A stretch of DNA of 64,000 bases from Diploptera punctata. Lineage: Eukaryota; Arthropoda; Insecta; Blattodea; Blaberidae. Of this stretch, positions 21,185 through 32,292 are shown in pieces; the first letter of the stretch is position 1, and each line of letters opens with the position of its first letter. The translations under genes were made by a program, and so were the position numbers. The DNA lies in NCBI GenBank assembly GCA_030220185.1, contig JASPKZ010009678.1, positions 1 through 64,000 of the forward strand, given 5' to 3'. The notes beneath the pieces were generated by a model that saw only the letters and a program-made list of their open reading frames with translations, did no database searches and was not told where the DNA came from.

Positions 21185-21501
21185 AGAGTCCTTAGGAAAA
21201 TTTTTGGACCAAAGAGGCATGAACAGACAAGTGGATGGAGAAGATTACATAACAGACAACAACAAGGTCATTATAGGAAGCCAGATATATAATAAAAACA
21301 GTTGTCTCGTAGACTGCGATGGGAAGCACATGTGGCACGAATGGAGAATGAAAGACGTACATAGAAGCTTCTTGTAGGAAAACCAGAGGGAAAACGCCCA
21401 GTTGGTAGACCAAGAATGAGGTGGAAGGATTTCATTAACAAAGATTTGAGGTAATTAGATTATACTGTACAAGGAATGATTGGAAAACATTAGCTCAAGA
21501 T

Positions 21502-21543
<42 letters not shown>

Positions 21544-21600
21544 AGCTTATGTCTACGCGGCCATAAACTTAAGGGTTCTATCGTTTCAATGAGTTAGCCT
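21185..21600 (+). pseudogene. LINE family E reverse transcriptase C-terminus (5'-deleted)
   Basis: VLRKIFGPKRHEQTSGWRRL, a broken VRTVVSRRLRW region, GKRPVGRPRMRWKDF and ERCLDS-like remnants parallel the well preserved copy at 53820-54716. A (TA)n array (21503-21538) has expanded within the coding part, replacing GMYGE-equivalent sequence. It ends with a decayed form of the family terminus GGCCATAAACTTAAGGGTTC. Frameshifts and stops are present. Confidence 0.8.
21503..21538. repeat. (TA)n microsatellite
   Basis: An uninterrupted TA array grown inside a LINE E coding relic. Confidence 0.9.
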
Positions 21601-22430
21601 GTGCTGATTATCAGGCGTTGTCTGGGAATCTACATATCTCGATCTTTTTGGCATAAATGAATAAAGATGAAAATTAATGTACTCTAATATTTAGGTGAAA
21701 AGAAAAATTTATATCGTAATTATTTTTAGATATCCCGTACTGATTAACCTGACGTTGCTCGGGAATCTACTCATTCCGATCTTCTTGGCATAAATGAGCT
21801 AAAAGACGAAAAGTAATGTGTTTTATGTTTAGTTGAATAAGTCAAAGGAAAAATAATTATAAATTTACATCGTAATTATCTTAAGATAACCATGCTGATT
21901 ACCTGGCGTTGCCCGGGAATCTACTTATTATCCCGATCTTTCTTAGCATAAATAAGCTGAAAGAGGAAAATCGTTATTGTGAGTTATCCGTAAAAGAATA
22001 CCCGCCATGTGCTGCTATGCTTGCACAGGAATCTACGTACTTGTTCCGGTCTTCTTGACATCAATGAAAGACAAAAATGGTTTATCGTGAGTTATCCCGT
22101 AAAAAGATAAACATATGCTATCGCGGGACTTTTTTTGTAGAGCTTTTTTTTGAGATATTCAATTCTGTGTGCATTAATGTTGTGTATTTGTTATGGTTTA
22201 GGCAGTATAAGGCCATTTAAGCGTCCAAAAAGCTATTTCCTTTTCACTTTTCACTACAATGTGTGATTTTTAAGGGTGAAGGAGTTGTATTATTACAACT
22301 CTCTTATAGCCTATACCCTTCAAGGGAAACTCCTGAACATTTTGCAAAAGGCCCCATCACAATCGGATTAACGGTATGGTAGCGCATAAAAATACAAACA
22401 AACAAACATTCATTCATTTTTATATATTAG
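21600..22430 (+). repeat. Repeat Z2 in several tandem-like units
   Basis: The phrase CTGATTA...CGTTGC.CGGGAATCTAC with CGATCTTCTTGGCATAAATGA recurs at about 21610, 21745, 21895 and, diverged, 22020. Units of about 140-160 bp include ATAAATTTA.ATCGTAATTAT. A single longer copy is at 30860-31375. The right part (22100-22430) aligns with 31090-31375 and ends in a tail of AAACAAACATTCATTCATTT type. No coding sequence. Confidence 0.65.
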
Positions 22431-22439
22431 ATTAATTAT

Positions 22440-22849
22440 TATTTAATACGTTTGTTAAATATTATTCACTGAGAGTAATTAACAATAATAATTACAAGAA
22501 GAACTAATCGTTATCTGAGTCAAAAAATTAATTTATTAAATCAACGTTTCAATCTCCTTGTGTGGGATCATGTGAAACAATATGATTCCTTGTTAAAATA
22601 TTTGTAATCACGAATTTGAATTTTAAATTTGTTCATTTAAAAAAAATTGTCTTGGTGATGGGAACTATGTATTATAAACAACCATATCTTGAAAATGAGC
22701 TCTCAGAAGGAGATTGAAACTTTGGCTTTTTTTTTTTTCACTGAGACAACAATTATTTCTTGTTGCAAATATTATTATTAAGTTATATTTATGATGTTTA
22801 GCGTTATAAAAACGTATTTTACATTGATCTACATTGCAATTTCGTTTAT
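22440..22849. other. AT-rich with an inverted pair resembling PLE termini
   Basis: CAACGTTTCAATCTCCTTG (22542-22560) is the inverse of AGAAGGAGATTGAAACTTTG (22706-22725). Otherwise unremarkable. Confidence 0.35.
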
Positions 22850-23379
22850 GTGTTTTCGAATATCTATTCGATAAAAGAAACTAAAATAAAAATGTTTTCT
22901 TTACTCCATTTATGTGAATACTGTCAACTGTTTCTATTGTTATTTAGAACGAATATTGTCATTTCTCCTTTGCATTTTATCATTCTTGCCAACTCTATCA
23001 AAAACGTGACATCTATAAAAGAGCACGGTACAGATGGAAATTGGCATGGAATAGAGTTGGCTGGAAGAAGGAAGACACGGATCGATGCCTACAGCCCGGC
23101 ACAAGATGGTATCCAGTACGTCATCCCAATCCATAGTGTACATCTCATTCCAATAGAAACTCCCTGACAATCTATACATTTATTGTCCAATATAATTATT
23201 GACATTCAGAATAAATGAATAAGTGCGAATGAAGAATAAATGTTTTCATAGATTGCACTTTTGAGAAAAAAATTAAGTAGCGTAAAGCTAATCATTTGAT
23301 TAAAAACCTCTGTTGTAAGTAACCGTAAAACAATATTTCATTAACATTTCATTATTATTAATATTTATTTCTATTCTAT
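22850..23379. other. Unassigned; GC-richer patch at 23020-23170
   Basis: Two overlapping frames on opposite strands (22850-23167 + and 22940-23179 -) cover the patch. Neither shows a domain, and both may be accidental. Confidence 0.35.
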
Positions 23380-23663
23380 AGTTTTCTGCCCTAGGGCGGT
23401 CTTTCACTGCAATCATAACATTTTCATGCTATGCTTTGCAGCTTTACTAGGGAATTAGGTTAGGTGTGGTAGCTTCCCGTTGCTTTCCACACCGGTGAAG
23501 GATGATAATGATGACCAGATGATGTTCGGGAACGTTTTGGGCCTTAAAGCTACCTGACATCAGTCTTACAGGTGAGGAAAACCCCAAGAAACTTGTCCCG
23601 ACCGGGGATTGAATCCGGGCCCGCTGCGCAACAAAGCTCGCTACCTCGAGACCACAGCGGTGG
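23380..23663 (-). mobile_element. tRNA-derived SINE, family 1
   Basis: Full-length minus-strand copy: head CCACCGCTGTGGTCTCGAGG at the right end, decayed B box, body with CTCACCTGTAAGACTGATGTC, an internal ATC-rich stretch, then the 3' part GTGGAAAGCAACGGGAAGCT, GTAAAGCTGCAAAGCATAGC and TGCAGTGAAAGACCGCC. Confidence 0.8.
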
Positions 23664-23896
23664 AATTCAATAATATAAATAATAATTTAAAATTCTGAAA
23701 TTAAATAGCTAAAATGTTGAATTTTTACTTCTTACCCACACTCTTTCAAATATAATTTTCAACTCCAATCTTAAATATGTACTCTACCAGCTCGTTTTCA
23801 ACGTTCGTCTTAAAAAATAAAACTAAATATACAAAATCAAGTATTAAACAGACTTCAAGGGCTTTTAAGTAATTACAGATTGCTACTATGAATGGG

Positions 23897-24010
23897 ACAA
23901 GAGCATTTTTTATGCAGGGAATGATTGAAAAACGTTGGCTTAGGATATGAATGTATGGAGAGCTTATGTCCGCGTGGCCATGAACCTATGGTTTCGATAG
24001 TTTCAGTGAG
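23897..24010 (+). pseudogene. LINE family E extreme 3' end
   Basis: GGGAATGATTGAAAAACG, ATGTATGGAGAGCTTATGTCC and GGCCATGAACCTA match the last 110 bp of the family E copies. A short, heavily 5'-truncated insertion. Confidence 0.7.
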
Positions 24011-24244
24011 AATCATAGATTCAGAATGTCACCAGTCGCTTTCCCTATAGGTCATGATATACTACCGAGACACGACGGCAGATTCCGCAATAGAAAAAAA
24101 ATGTTAGCAGTATGAGATGAAATGTAAGATGTAAGCCTAATGGAAAATAATAATAGATTAGGATTGGAATATGTGGTCAGTTATAAAAGTTACATAAGAT
24201 GATTTGCATTACAATAGCCTAAAGAATACATTTTTTTCACAATA

Positions 24245-24549
24245 TTGAATTACATGAAGACGTGGCAGCCATATTATTTGTAACGAAAATTCTGTGGTTC
24301 CAGTGCAGCCAACATAGAGTCTGTACTAATTAACTTACACTAAATAAAATCAGTGTGCATTCTTTCATAGGTTAGAGTACTTAAATTGCATTAGGTTAGT
24401 TTTTAGATTCGTTGACAACGCGAATTCAAATATCGTGTATACGTTGGCTACATCCCGTGATTCCATAATGTAAACCGCGTCGCGTCGGTTGGCATGCGCA
24501 TAGTGTATGACTGGAACTAACAATTTTTTTTTCGCGTAACATATTGTAA
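24245..24549 (+). mobile_element. MITE-like repeat, family A (copy 3)
   Basis: AATTACATGAAGACGTGGCAGCC, TAATTAACTTA, GTGCATTCTTTCATAGGTTAG, TATCGTGTATACGTTGGCTAC and the right end CGCGTAACATATTGTAAA align with 1-331 and with the reverse of 59147-59658. Confidence 0.65.
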
Positions 24550-24704
24550 AGTAATTCCTTCAAAATGTAATGGTGGCTATTTAACGAGATAATCTAACGT
24601 AATTAACGTAGCTATGTTAGCAATGCAGTGGTCTAAATGTTACATTTTTTATTAGGAATATTCCACAAAACAGTGTTTCTCCTTCAACCCAGAGTGATTG
24701 TTGT

Positions 24705-24898
24705 CTAAAGCATCTTCTTCCCTCAAATATCTAGCTTCCATAACTTCTCCTCACTCCATCTATCCAACGTTCTCTATGTCTACCTTATTCACTTCTTCCA
24801 TAGCTTTCCAATCAAGAATCTTCTTCGGTATTCTCTCTTCTTACATTCTTATGAGGTGTCCATTGCATTTAAAACGTTTTCTTCTATTTTTTTAACTT
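24705..24898 (-). pseudogene. LINE reverse transcriptase C-terminal fragment
   Basis: On the minus strand, with shifts: VLNAMDTS (normally VLKxxGHLxRM), ERIPKKIL-like, DWKAMEEV and RERWIDGVRRSYG-like sequence. This is the C-terminal tail of a LINE unlike family E, about 65 codons, inactive. Confidence 0.5.
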
Positions 24899-25235
24899 GC
24901 ATTGCTAATATAATATATTTAAAAAAAACATGTGACTTAACGATGTACTACCGAGGTATGTCGATAGATGTCGCAATAGAAGAGAATGTTGTCAGTACGA
25001 GATAGAATTGAAGATGTGGTCCTATAAATTGGTTTAAGAGACCATTACTTGCTTTCAGTCATCTGATAACCCTCTTAATTTAGAAATTCAATTAATAAAT
25101 TTATTTGTTGAAATTCTTTCAATAACAATTGGTATAAATCTAAATGAAAAATAATAATGGATTAGAATCGTAATATACTGTCAGTTGTAAAATCTATATT
25201 AAAATGATTTGCATTACAACAACCTAAAGAATTAT

Positions 25236-25529
25236 TTCGATATCCAATTGCGCATAGCAAATATCTTTGTCATTGTGAACACGTCCTTCAGTAGTGTATA
25301 TTGGTAGTCGGTAGATGATTGGAAATCAACTCTCCGATTGATTCCTAGTTTAATCAAATCGTGAAGTTGAATGTTTACTTTATATTGATTTCTATTAAGC
25401 GTCCGCAATCAGTCGACCTGCATTTCATTAAAAATAGAAGACGTATCTTCGGAAAGTTATGACATATAACTATCATTAAATAATTAAGATTATTTCCCGG
25501 TTAGGTAAGTGTAAATGTTCTTTTTTTTT
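25236..25529. other. Unassigned, ends in a T-rich run
   Basis: No match seen. A poly-T of about 19 nt (25521-25539) precedes repeat B. Confidence 0.4.
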
Positions 25530-26488
25530 TTTTTTTTTTGCGCGATAGTGAGTTTTGTCGTACTTACCAGCAATGGCGACCATGATTGAAAGTTCAACTT
25601 CCTACATTTGGGGGTTGCCAACCTAAATAACTATACTGTAATATTACATATTACAATCCACGTGCGGAAAGTAAAACCACTGTCCTTTATGTATATTCAA
25701 AAATATATCCAAAAGATAGTGTTGATGTGCATTATATGAAAGAAATCACTGCATTTTAAATGGACTGAACTTTATTTGAAACAATATTGAAAGCTGACTT
25801 AACAAAAATCTACTGAAAACTTTTCGACTTTTTAGCTTTATGTCCAATATTCTTCTTTTTGAGGAAGCTAACTAGTGTAACAAAATCTGCAATATTGGTG
25901 TCTTCTTTTAAATTTATCATCGTCATCAGCATTGAATATTCTGGCCACAAACTCGCTGGAGACTCTAATGTTCACTCCTAAGCACGAAACAAGCAACCAA
26001 ATGTTTTTCACTTACACTACAATTTTTCTCCTCCAGCCATTTTCTGAATGAAATATATGTTTTTTCATATCTTAATTTAGATTTCTCTGGCACTAAAGCA
26101 GCACACCCAACTTCCACGCTTCTTCAATTTCGTCGTTTTGATTACAATCATTCATACTTGCAGTCATTTTATGCGAGATTGATATCAAGGACGGTTGTAA
26201 TCTCAACAATTATTTTCGGCATTTAGCATTATACATTAGCCAGACTGCTAACGTCAGTCAATTGTTTATAATGAATGCAAATATTTCCAACAAAGATGTT
26301 ATTATTTTACTATTATTTATTATTTTAAAAACACCATCGCACAAAAAATAATGTACAACGCACGTTTGTGAAGTGTTTCACAGAATCTCGGAAATTAAAA
26401 ACCTCGCTATCGCTCGGTTTTTAAACATTTTCCTCGATTCTGTAAATGCCACTTCCCAACCTCGTATTGTAATATACTATTTGTGTAT
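25530..26488 (+). repeat. Repeat B (copy 1, long form)
   Basis: Shared with 33375-33972 and the reverse of 55100-55595. Left end GCGCGATAGTGAGTTTTGTCG, then GGCGACCATGATTGAAAGTTC; right end AACCTCGTATTGTAATATACTATT. The last 140 bp form an imperfect palindrome centred on AACCTCGCTATCGCTCGGTT. This copy carries about 370 bp (25800-26170) absent from copy 2. Probably a non-autonomous DNA element. Confidence 0.65.
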
Positions 26489-26717
26489 TCGATATACAGC
26501 AGGGGAGTAAAAATAATAAGTTAAACAAAAATACAAAAAAAATAAATTAAAAAGAAGAAAAAACTAAACAAAAACAAAGGTAAACAAAAAATACAAAAAA
26601 ACGGTATAAACAAATACGATCCAGAAAACAAACCAATCCATAAATATTGATAAAAGAAAAATTGGATTTAAAGTGGATGTCCATTTTTTTTTTTTTTTTA
26701 CTTTAACATAAGTTAAA
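26489..26717. repeat. A-rich low-complexity DNA
   Basis: Runs such as AAACAAAAATACAAAAAAA are repeated irregularly, followed by a T run at 26685-26699. Confidence 0.6.
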
Positions 26718-26978
26718 CACTGGAAAAAATCAAGTCCAATAGGAAAAGAAAATTATAAGGAAATTTATATGAAAATTTTAATGTATACAGACGATCTGGT
26801 AATTATACAGAAGGATGCTTTACAAACAGCCATTTATATGTTGAATCAATTAGGACTCTATTATAATCTAAAAGTCTCAACTTCAAAAACTAAAATTATG
26901 GCTTTTCAGGGCAAACTGCCAGTCAGAGCAAAAATAGTAATCAGTAATGAAATAATAGATTTGCCTTCTGAAATCTAA
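26718..26978 (+). pseudogene. LINE reverse transcriptase palm fragment
   Basis: An 87-codon open stretch reading HWKKSSPIGKENYKEIYMK, then LMYTDDLVII, the catalytic YADD motif with Ala changed to Thr, and YNLKVSTSKTKIMAFQG, the conserved motif after it. Upstream and downstream domains are missing. Confidence 0.8.
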
Positions 26979-27051
26979 CATTTATCTTCAATTATATTTA
27001 TTAATATTTTAACTAAATATTAATTACTGAAATAAATATACACAGTACAAA

Positions 27052-27198
27052 AAATAGTATGCAATACTCATGTGGTTAACACATAACGGAATCTCGGATG
27101 TTAAAAAAAGAACTCGGCACAAGCGCCTCGTTTTTTTAAACTTTTCCTCGGTCCATATCAAGTGTTTACCACACTCGTAACGCAATATACTATTCTTC
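27052..27198. mobile_element. Palindromic MITE (relative of 49049-49190)
   Basis: Begins AATAGTATGCAATACTCATG and ends CGTAACGCAATATACTATT. The arms also contain AACGGAATCTCGG... and the inverted CCTCGTTTTTTTAAACTTTT. A hairpin-type element without coding sequence whose termini match the right end of repeat B. Confidence 0.65.
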
Positions 27199-27599
27199 AT
27201 TAATAAAGATATATTACGCGGCATCGTTTTGTTACGTGATCTTCATTACCCGTTGATTAATAACGGAAACAAGAGCATGACTAATAACCTTCCACTTGTT
27301 CCATAGATATTTTGAACTCACGAGTTTTTTTAATACTCTACGAGTGTACAGCCTTTGAAAAAATTGTTGGCGCAACTCTTGATGGTGGAAAGTTGAAGTT
27401 TTGAAGAGCGATTCACCACCAGTAAGTTGTTACGTATGCTGTCTTCTTCAAATCCGGGCGGCGCAAGCCTTTCTTCATGCAGTATTCGTATCGTTCATAT
27501 GAATGAAACAGTTTGGTCAGATGCCGACGAAGCCGGCACTAGGTTCGATACTGGTTCAGGACGATTTTTTCCAAAATTACACGTCGATTAATTTTAATT
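27199..27599. other. Unassigned; tRNA-like B box near 27540
   Basis: CACTAGGTTCGATACTGGTTC at 27537-27557 could be the B box of a decayed tRNA-derived SINE. No A box or second copy was confirmed. Confidence 0.3.
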
Positions 27600-28304
27600 A
27601 AGGTCTTACACCGTTACCAGGCTTCGTTAAATAAATTGGCGTATAAATTAAATGAAATAGCAAATAAATTCAATATGACAATCTCTGAAAGTAATGATAT
27701 TCAACGGGAAAGAACATTTTTTTGAGGTGTAAAATCAGCAGTAATAACAGTACAATACAACAGGTGAACACTTTCAATTATTTAGGATGCAGTGTATCAT
27801 ACTGCCAGAAGGAAGATATTAATATTAAATTAAATAAGTTTTATAGAATGTGTGGCACTATAAAACGGACACTGAAAATTAAACTTTGAGGAGCACACAA
27901 TTAAAACTTTACAAAATTATGGCGGTACCTGTCAACATATGCAAGTGAAAACTGGACTCTTAACCGTTCAAGCATAAAAAAAATAGAAACTACATAAACT
28001 CATATGTTCTCAACATCAGTAGCAGGTGTGACAATTCCGAACAGAAAAAAATAAAGATATTAGAAGACACTTAAATATTTTTAATTTAACAAATAGAATT
28101 GACAGTATGAGAAAAAAACTGGTATGAACATGTTAAAAGAATGCCTACAGATAGAATCCCTCAGCTGTTATTATAGTGCATACCAATAGGACATGGCAGT
28201 GTTGGACGCCAATTTACTAGATGGGAAGATTCATTAAATCCCACTTGATGTCAAAACAGGTCACAAAAGGCCTAATTGCATGAAGTAGAAGAAGAAGAAG
28301 AAGG
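27600..28304 (+). pseudogene. LINE reverse transcriptase C-terminal relic (family near 62934-63505)
   Basis: Shifted frames show NKLAYKLNEIANKFNMTIS, FNYLGC-like text (TLSII*DAVYH in a shifted frame), ERCGTIKRTLK-like and PSTYASENWTLN-like, a YEHVKRMPTDRIP-like stretch, and a C-terminal RQFTRWEDS remnant near 28210. The order is the same as in the open copy at 62934-63505. Many stops. Confidence 0.65.

Positions 28305-28342
<38 letters not shown>
28305..28342. repeat. (TA)n microsatellite
   Basis: About 19 TA units after the GAAGAAGAAGAAG tail of the LINE relic. Confidence 0.9.
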
Positions 28343-28344
<2 letters not shown>

Positions 28345-28499
28345 AATAACGATTATAACTTACGGCATAAGAAGATTGTTTATTTCCACCGACACAAAAT
28401 GGAATCAAGGAATCAAGTTCCTGAAAAAGTAAGTTAGTCTTATACTTCGAAAATATAAATAAATGCAAGAATGCAATATTGGAACAATTTTAATTTCTT

Positions 28500-29388
28500 C
28501 TTTATCTTAATAAGGCGCTAAAGCTTCAATTGGATAACGCTTTTGTCTTCTCAACGAGTTCTTTCCACACTTTTCTATCCTAGACTCATTTGTTCCAATT
28601 TTTTATCTTCATCAATTTTATATCATTTACATCATCATCTTCCCATTTTTTTTGCCGTTCAATGTATCTTCTTCTTCTTTCTTTTATGTGATCCGACCTA
28701 GCGGTCTATTTACAGTCTCAATCCAAACGTTTGAAGTGTCTGCCCAATGATCTCTTGCCTGGTGGCTGGTGGCTGGTAATTTAAGATTTGACGTGATATC
28801 TTTGTTCTGCTCATTCTTCTTACGTGAGATTTCCAGTTGTTTCTGTATTTTGCACATATTCCATGACTGATTATGTTTGTAATTATTTGACAATCTCAGA
28901 ATTCCTTTTATGGTCTGTTCTTGAGTAACCTGCAGTACGTCTCACACAATTTCAATTCTCTGCCGCCGTTAGTCTTTGTTCATCTATACTGCGAATTGTC
29001 CAGGCTTCACTGCCGTAACATAATATGGGTCTGGCCAGTGTTTTATAAATTCTAGTTCGTGTGTGTTGCTGTACTGTGTTTGGCTTGAAAATAGTATTTA
29101 TAATTCCTGTTACTCTGTTAATTTTTGTAATTTTTTGACTAAAATATTTTTCCTCTTCGTATGTAACTTGGTATCCGAGGTAGTTAAATGTGTTAGTTTG
29201 TTCTAATATTTTATTAATAATAATAATTTTACTGAGAACTGGGTTTTTTTAGGAAAGCCATGACTTTAGATTTTTCTGTTGATATTTCCATGTTGTAGTT
29301 TATTGCAATTTGGTGAAAAGAGTGGACTGAACGTTGTAGGTCATCTTCTGAATTCGCTATAATTCGTTCAATATATTTAGGGATTAAT
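28500..29388 (-). pseudogene. LINE reverse transcriptase relic, palm to C-terminus
   Basis: Minus-strand sequence gives IANSEDDLQRSVHSF followed by INYNMEISTEKSKVMAFL (29350-29260), then FNYLGYQVTYEEE-like (29180-29150), a thumb region with ILCYGSEAWTIRSID-like sequence (29040-28985) and GYSRTDHKRNSEI-like remnants, ending near 28500. It stops abruptly before the catalytic YADD. Numerous stops. Confidence 0.7.
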
Positions 29389-29600
29389 GGTTTTCATTTG
29401 AGATATTTTTTACCATCCTTTCATCATCCATTCTATATATGTGTCCAATCCAGCTTAATCTTTGTGCTTTAATGAAGTTTATAAACATTTCTGTTATTTG
29501 ATAATTCTATTTATTTTTTTATTTGTTCGAAATCTCCATTATCTGTCCTGATTCCTTATTGCTCCAAAGATTTTTTATTAATTTCCTTTTATTTTAACTC
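29389..29600 (-). pseudogene. LINE C-terminal fragment, second family
   Basis: Minus-strand reading near 29475-29400 gives KAQRLSWIGHIYRMDDERMV, the conserved RLRWxGHxxRM block of LINE C-termini. Only about 60 codons are recognisable. Confidence 0.6.
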
Positions 29601-29637
29601 GATGCACAAAAATTATAAAATAGCAGCTATAATTATA

Positions 29638-30493
29638 CGGGTATTTCGAAAGGTTGCGCACAAATTGCAGGAGCTTGTAATGGAGTCGAAATACAACAAC
29701 TTTTGATCAGTAACTTATGGTCTGTAAAGTAATCCTGGGTCAATACAAGCCTTGGAATGTCAAGAACTACAATGCGAATCTAAGCTTACTTTTCAGAGAG
29801 TCACTGGGTTCGATACACTACTTTATGAATTTATTAAGATGTTCCGTCTGTTGTCATACCGTTTAGTGCAGTACAGTACTTGTGTAATCTTCTGTTCACA
29901 TCTGATAGTCATTCGTTCGCTCTATAGGTTTTCATTTCAGTATCTGCAGTGTATTGTAGAGGTCCACTATAGCATTACTTTGGATATTTGTGATTTTTGT
30001 GAAATGGAATACACGTTGTCAGAACTTCGAGACATGAATTTCATGTATGATAAAGCGAATGGTAATGCACGCGAAGCTCAAGGCCTGTTTGCGCACAATA
30101 TCCGAACAGACGTCAACCACATCCTCGTGCATTCAAAACGTTGACCACCGACTCGGGAGACAGGTTCCTTGCATTCATGGCATCATGTAGGCCGGCCACG
30201 TACGGATTCGAACAGTCGCTATGTAAGAGGAAGTTCTTACTCACTTGGAAGAACATGCCTGTATTCAATGTGGTGGTAGGCATTTTGAACACCTAGTGTT
30301 GTAAAACCAAATTGGTGAATAAATAAACATTTGCTTAAGTGTGTGCACAAAATAATTTATTGTCCATCCAGACATTCCAGGACTTGTACTGACCCAGGAT
30401 TACTTTCCAGACCATAAGTTACTAAAAAAAAGTTGTATTTCGATCCGCTCTATAAGCTCCTGAAATTTGTACGCAACCATTCGAATCACCCTG
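29638..30493 (+). mobile_element. Internally deleted mariner-superfamily element, 856 bp
   Basis: Inverted terminal repeats of about 130 bp: left CGGGTATTTCGAAAGGTTGCG..., right end read inversely CAGGGTGATTCGAATGGTTGCG..., both continuing through AGTAACTTATGGTCTG and AGTAATCCTGGGTCA. TA flanks both ends (29636-29637, 30494-30495). The transposase retains only its first and last portions. Confidence 0.8.
30004..30303 (+). pseudogene. Mariner-superfamily transposase with internal deletion
   Basis: Starts MEYTLSELRDMNFMYDKANGNAREA, the N-terminal helix-turn-helix region (DUF4817-like) of a mariner-superfamily group. After a shift, RPRTDSNSRY and, near 30235-30303, EVLTHLEEHACIQCGGRHF, ending EHLVL. 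The last block is the normal transposase C-terminus (GGHFEHLL). The whole catalytic core between the GRPR region and the final codons has been lost. Confidence 0.75.
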
Positions 30494-30495
30494 TA

Positions 30496-30858
30496 TACCT
30501 TAACCTTTTTCCCTGAAAAAAAAAAAAACTTCAATTTTATTTTGTAACGCAACATTCCTTTCTCCAAGGAATTGTACTATGAACAATTTCCAACAGCAAT
30601 TTGTTAAGAAATGTTTACCCAGTAAAGGTCAAGTCATTGGGTGATATAATATTGTTTTCCTCATCCTGAGCAAAAAAAAAAAAATCATATCCTAGAATAT
30701 TTTAAGCGTTCATAACTTCCGTTTCACAAGCTCAAAACACCCAAAGTTAATTGTAAATTGTGATTCGGCGTTTAATCTCATAGTGAGTTTTAAGGAAGAG
30801 TAAATGTTTTAACATTTTTTTTTTGTCTACGAACTAAATCAAATTACATTTATATGGT
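30496..30858. other. Unassigned AT-rich DNA
   Basis: Several A homopolymers (30519-30530, 30673-30684) and no recognisable motif. Confidence 0.4.
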
Positions 30859-30859
30859 A

Positions 30860-31378
30860 CTGGCTATTACCCGGCTTGCGATGCTACAGCTAAACAAATG
30901 AAACGTGTTTTTATGTTTTGTTAAATAAGTAAAAAGAAAAATAATTATAAATTTATATCGTAATTATTTTTAGATTCTTCGTGTTGAATATCCGGCGTTG
31001 CCCGGAAATCTACTTATCCCGATCTTCTTGACATCAATGAGTTGAAAGGCGAAAATGGTTATTGTGAGTTATCCGTGAAAGATAGACATATGCTGTCGCA
31101 GACTTTTTTGTGTAATTTTTTTTTTTTTACATATTCAATTCAGTGTATATTAATTTCGTGTATTTATTATGGAGTAGGCAGCGTATGCCATTTAAGCAAC
31201 CAAAAAGTTATCTCTTTAGTGCACTCTTGCACTTTTTTGTTAGCTACAGTATGTACGGTAATATATTACGTTATTTGTCCCAGAAAAATTATATAAATGA
31301 AGGTGATAACCCCATTCAAATCGGTCAAATAATTTTTGAGTCCGTGAAGGTCAGATAGACTCACAGACCTCATTTTAT
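30860..31378 (+). repeat. Repeat Z2, single long copy
   Basis: ACTGGCTATTACCCGGCTTGCG at the start, CGGCGTTGCCCGGAAATCTAC in the middle and TCGGTCAAATAATTTTTGAGTC near the end. It matches 21600-22430 and 20765-20884. The start and tail style are the same as family Z, so it is probably a related retroposon. Confidence 0.6.
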
Positions 31379-31381
31379 ATA

Positions 31382-32258
31382 TACACTAGCTAAAACCCAG
31401 CGTGCGTTCCTACGCCTAAATAAATGAAATACTGAAGGTTAATTAGATTGTATGGAACAACTGAGATTAACCAAACATAGTGGTTGTTAGTAACTTTTTA
31501 ATTTCGGATTTCAGGTAAACCTCCACTTCTAATTGTAGGATTCCGCTCATTTTTGGATAATGCCTACCTCGGTTTATTTTAGTATGATGTACTGAGTATC
31601 CTTGTGATATATCGAAAATTGTGACCGCTAGAACGATTTTTACATGTGAACTCACACACCTAACTTTTTAGATGATCCAATTGTGAATCTAAAACATGCA
31701 GGCACCCACTAAAACACACATACAAAATTCATCAAAATGGGTCAAATCGTTTAGGCAGTTTTTAATTCCGGGTTTCAAGTAAACCTCCACTTTATTGTCG
31801 GATTTCGCTCATTTTTCGATAATATCTACCTCGGTGTATTTTAACACGATATACTGAGATCCGTTGTGAAACTTTGAAAAATGTGACCGCTAGAGCGATT
31901 TTTAAATTTTCACTTCAGGTGAACTCCTAGATTTAGTGGTTTTAGAGGGTCCAATTGTGAATATAAACCATCCAGGGACTCATCAGACAAACACAAAAAA
32001 TTGTCATCAAAATCGGTCCAGTCGTTTAGGCAGTTTTAATTTCGGGTTTCAAGTAAACCTTCACTTCTAGTTGTCGGATTTCACTCATGTTTGGACAATA
32101 CCTACCTCGGTTTATTTTAATACGATATACTGAGTTTCATTCTGAAACATCGAAAAATGTGACCGCTAGAGCGATTTTTAAATTTTCACTTGAGATAAAC
32201 TCCTACACTTAATGGTTTTAGCGGGTCCAGTTATGAATATAAACCATCGAGGGACTCA

Positions 32259-32292
<34 letters not shown>

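Larger units (their letters stand above)
24055..25235 (+). repeat. Direct repeat pair (24055-24240 and 24945-25235)
   Basis: Both start TACTACCGAG and continue through TCGCAATAGAA, ATGTTGTCAGTA(C/T)GAGAT, AATGAAAAATAATAATGGATTAG and ATGATTTGCATTACAA(C/T)A. The second unit carries about 115 extra bases after 25028. Between them lie a family A MITE and a LINE tail. Confidence 0.6.
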
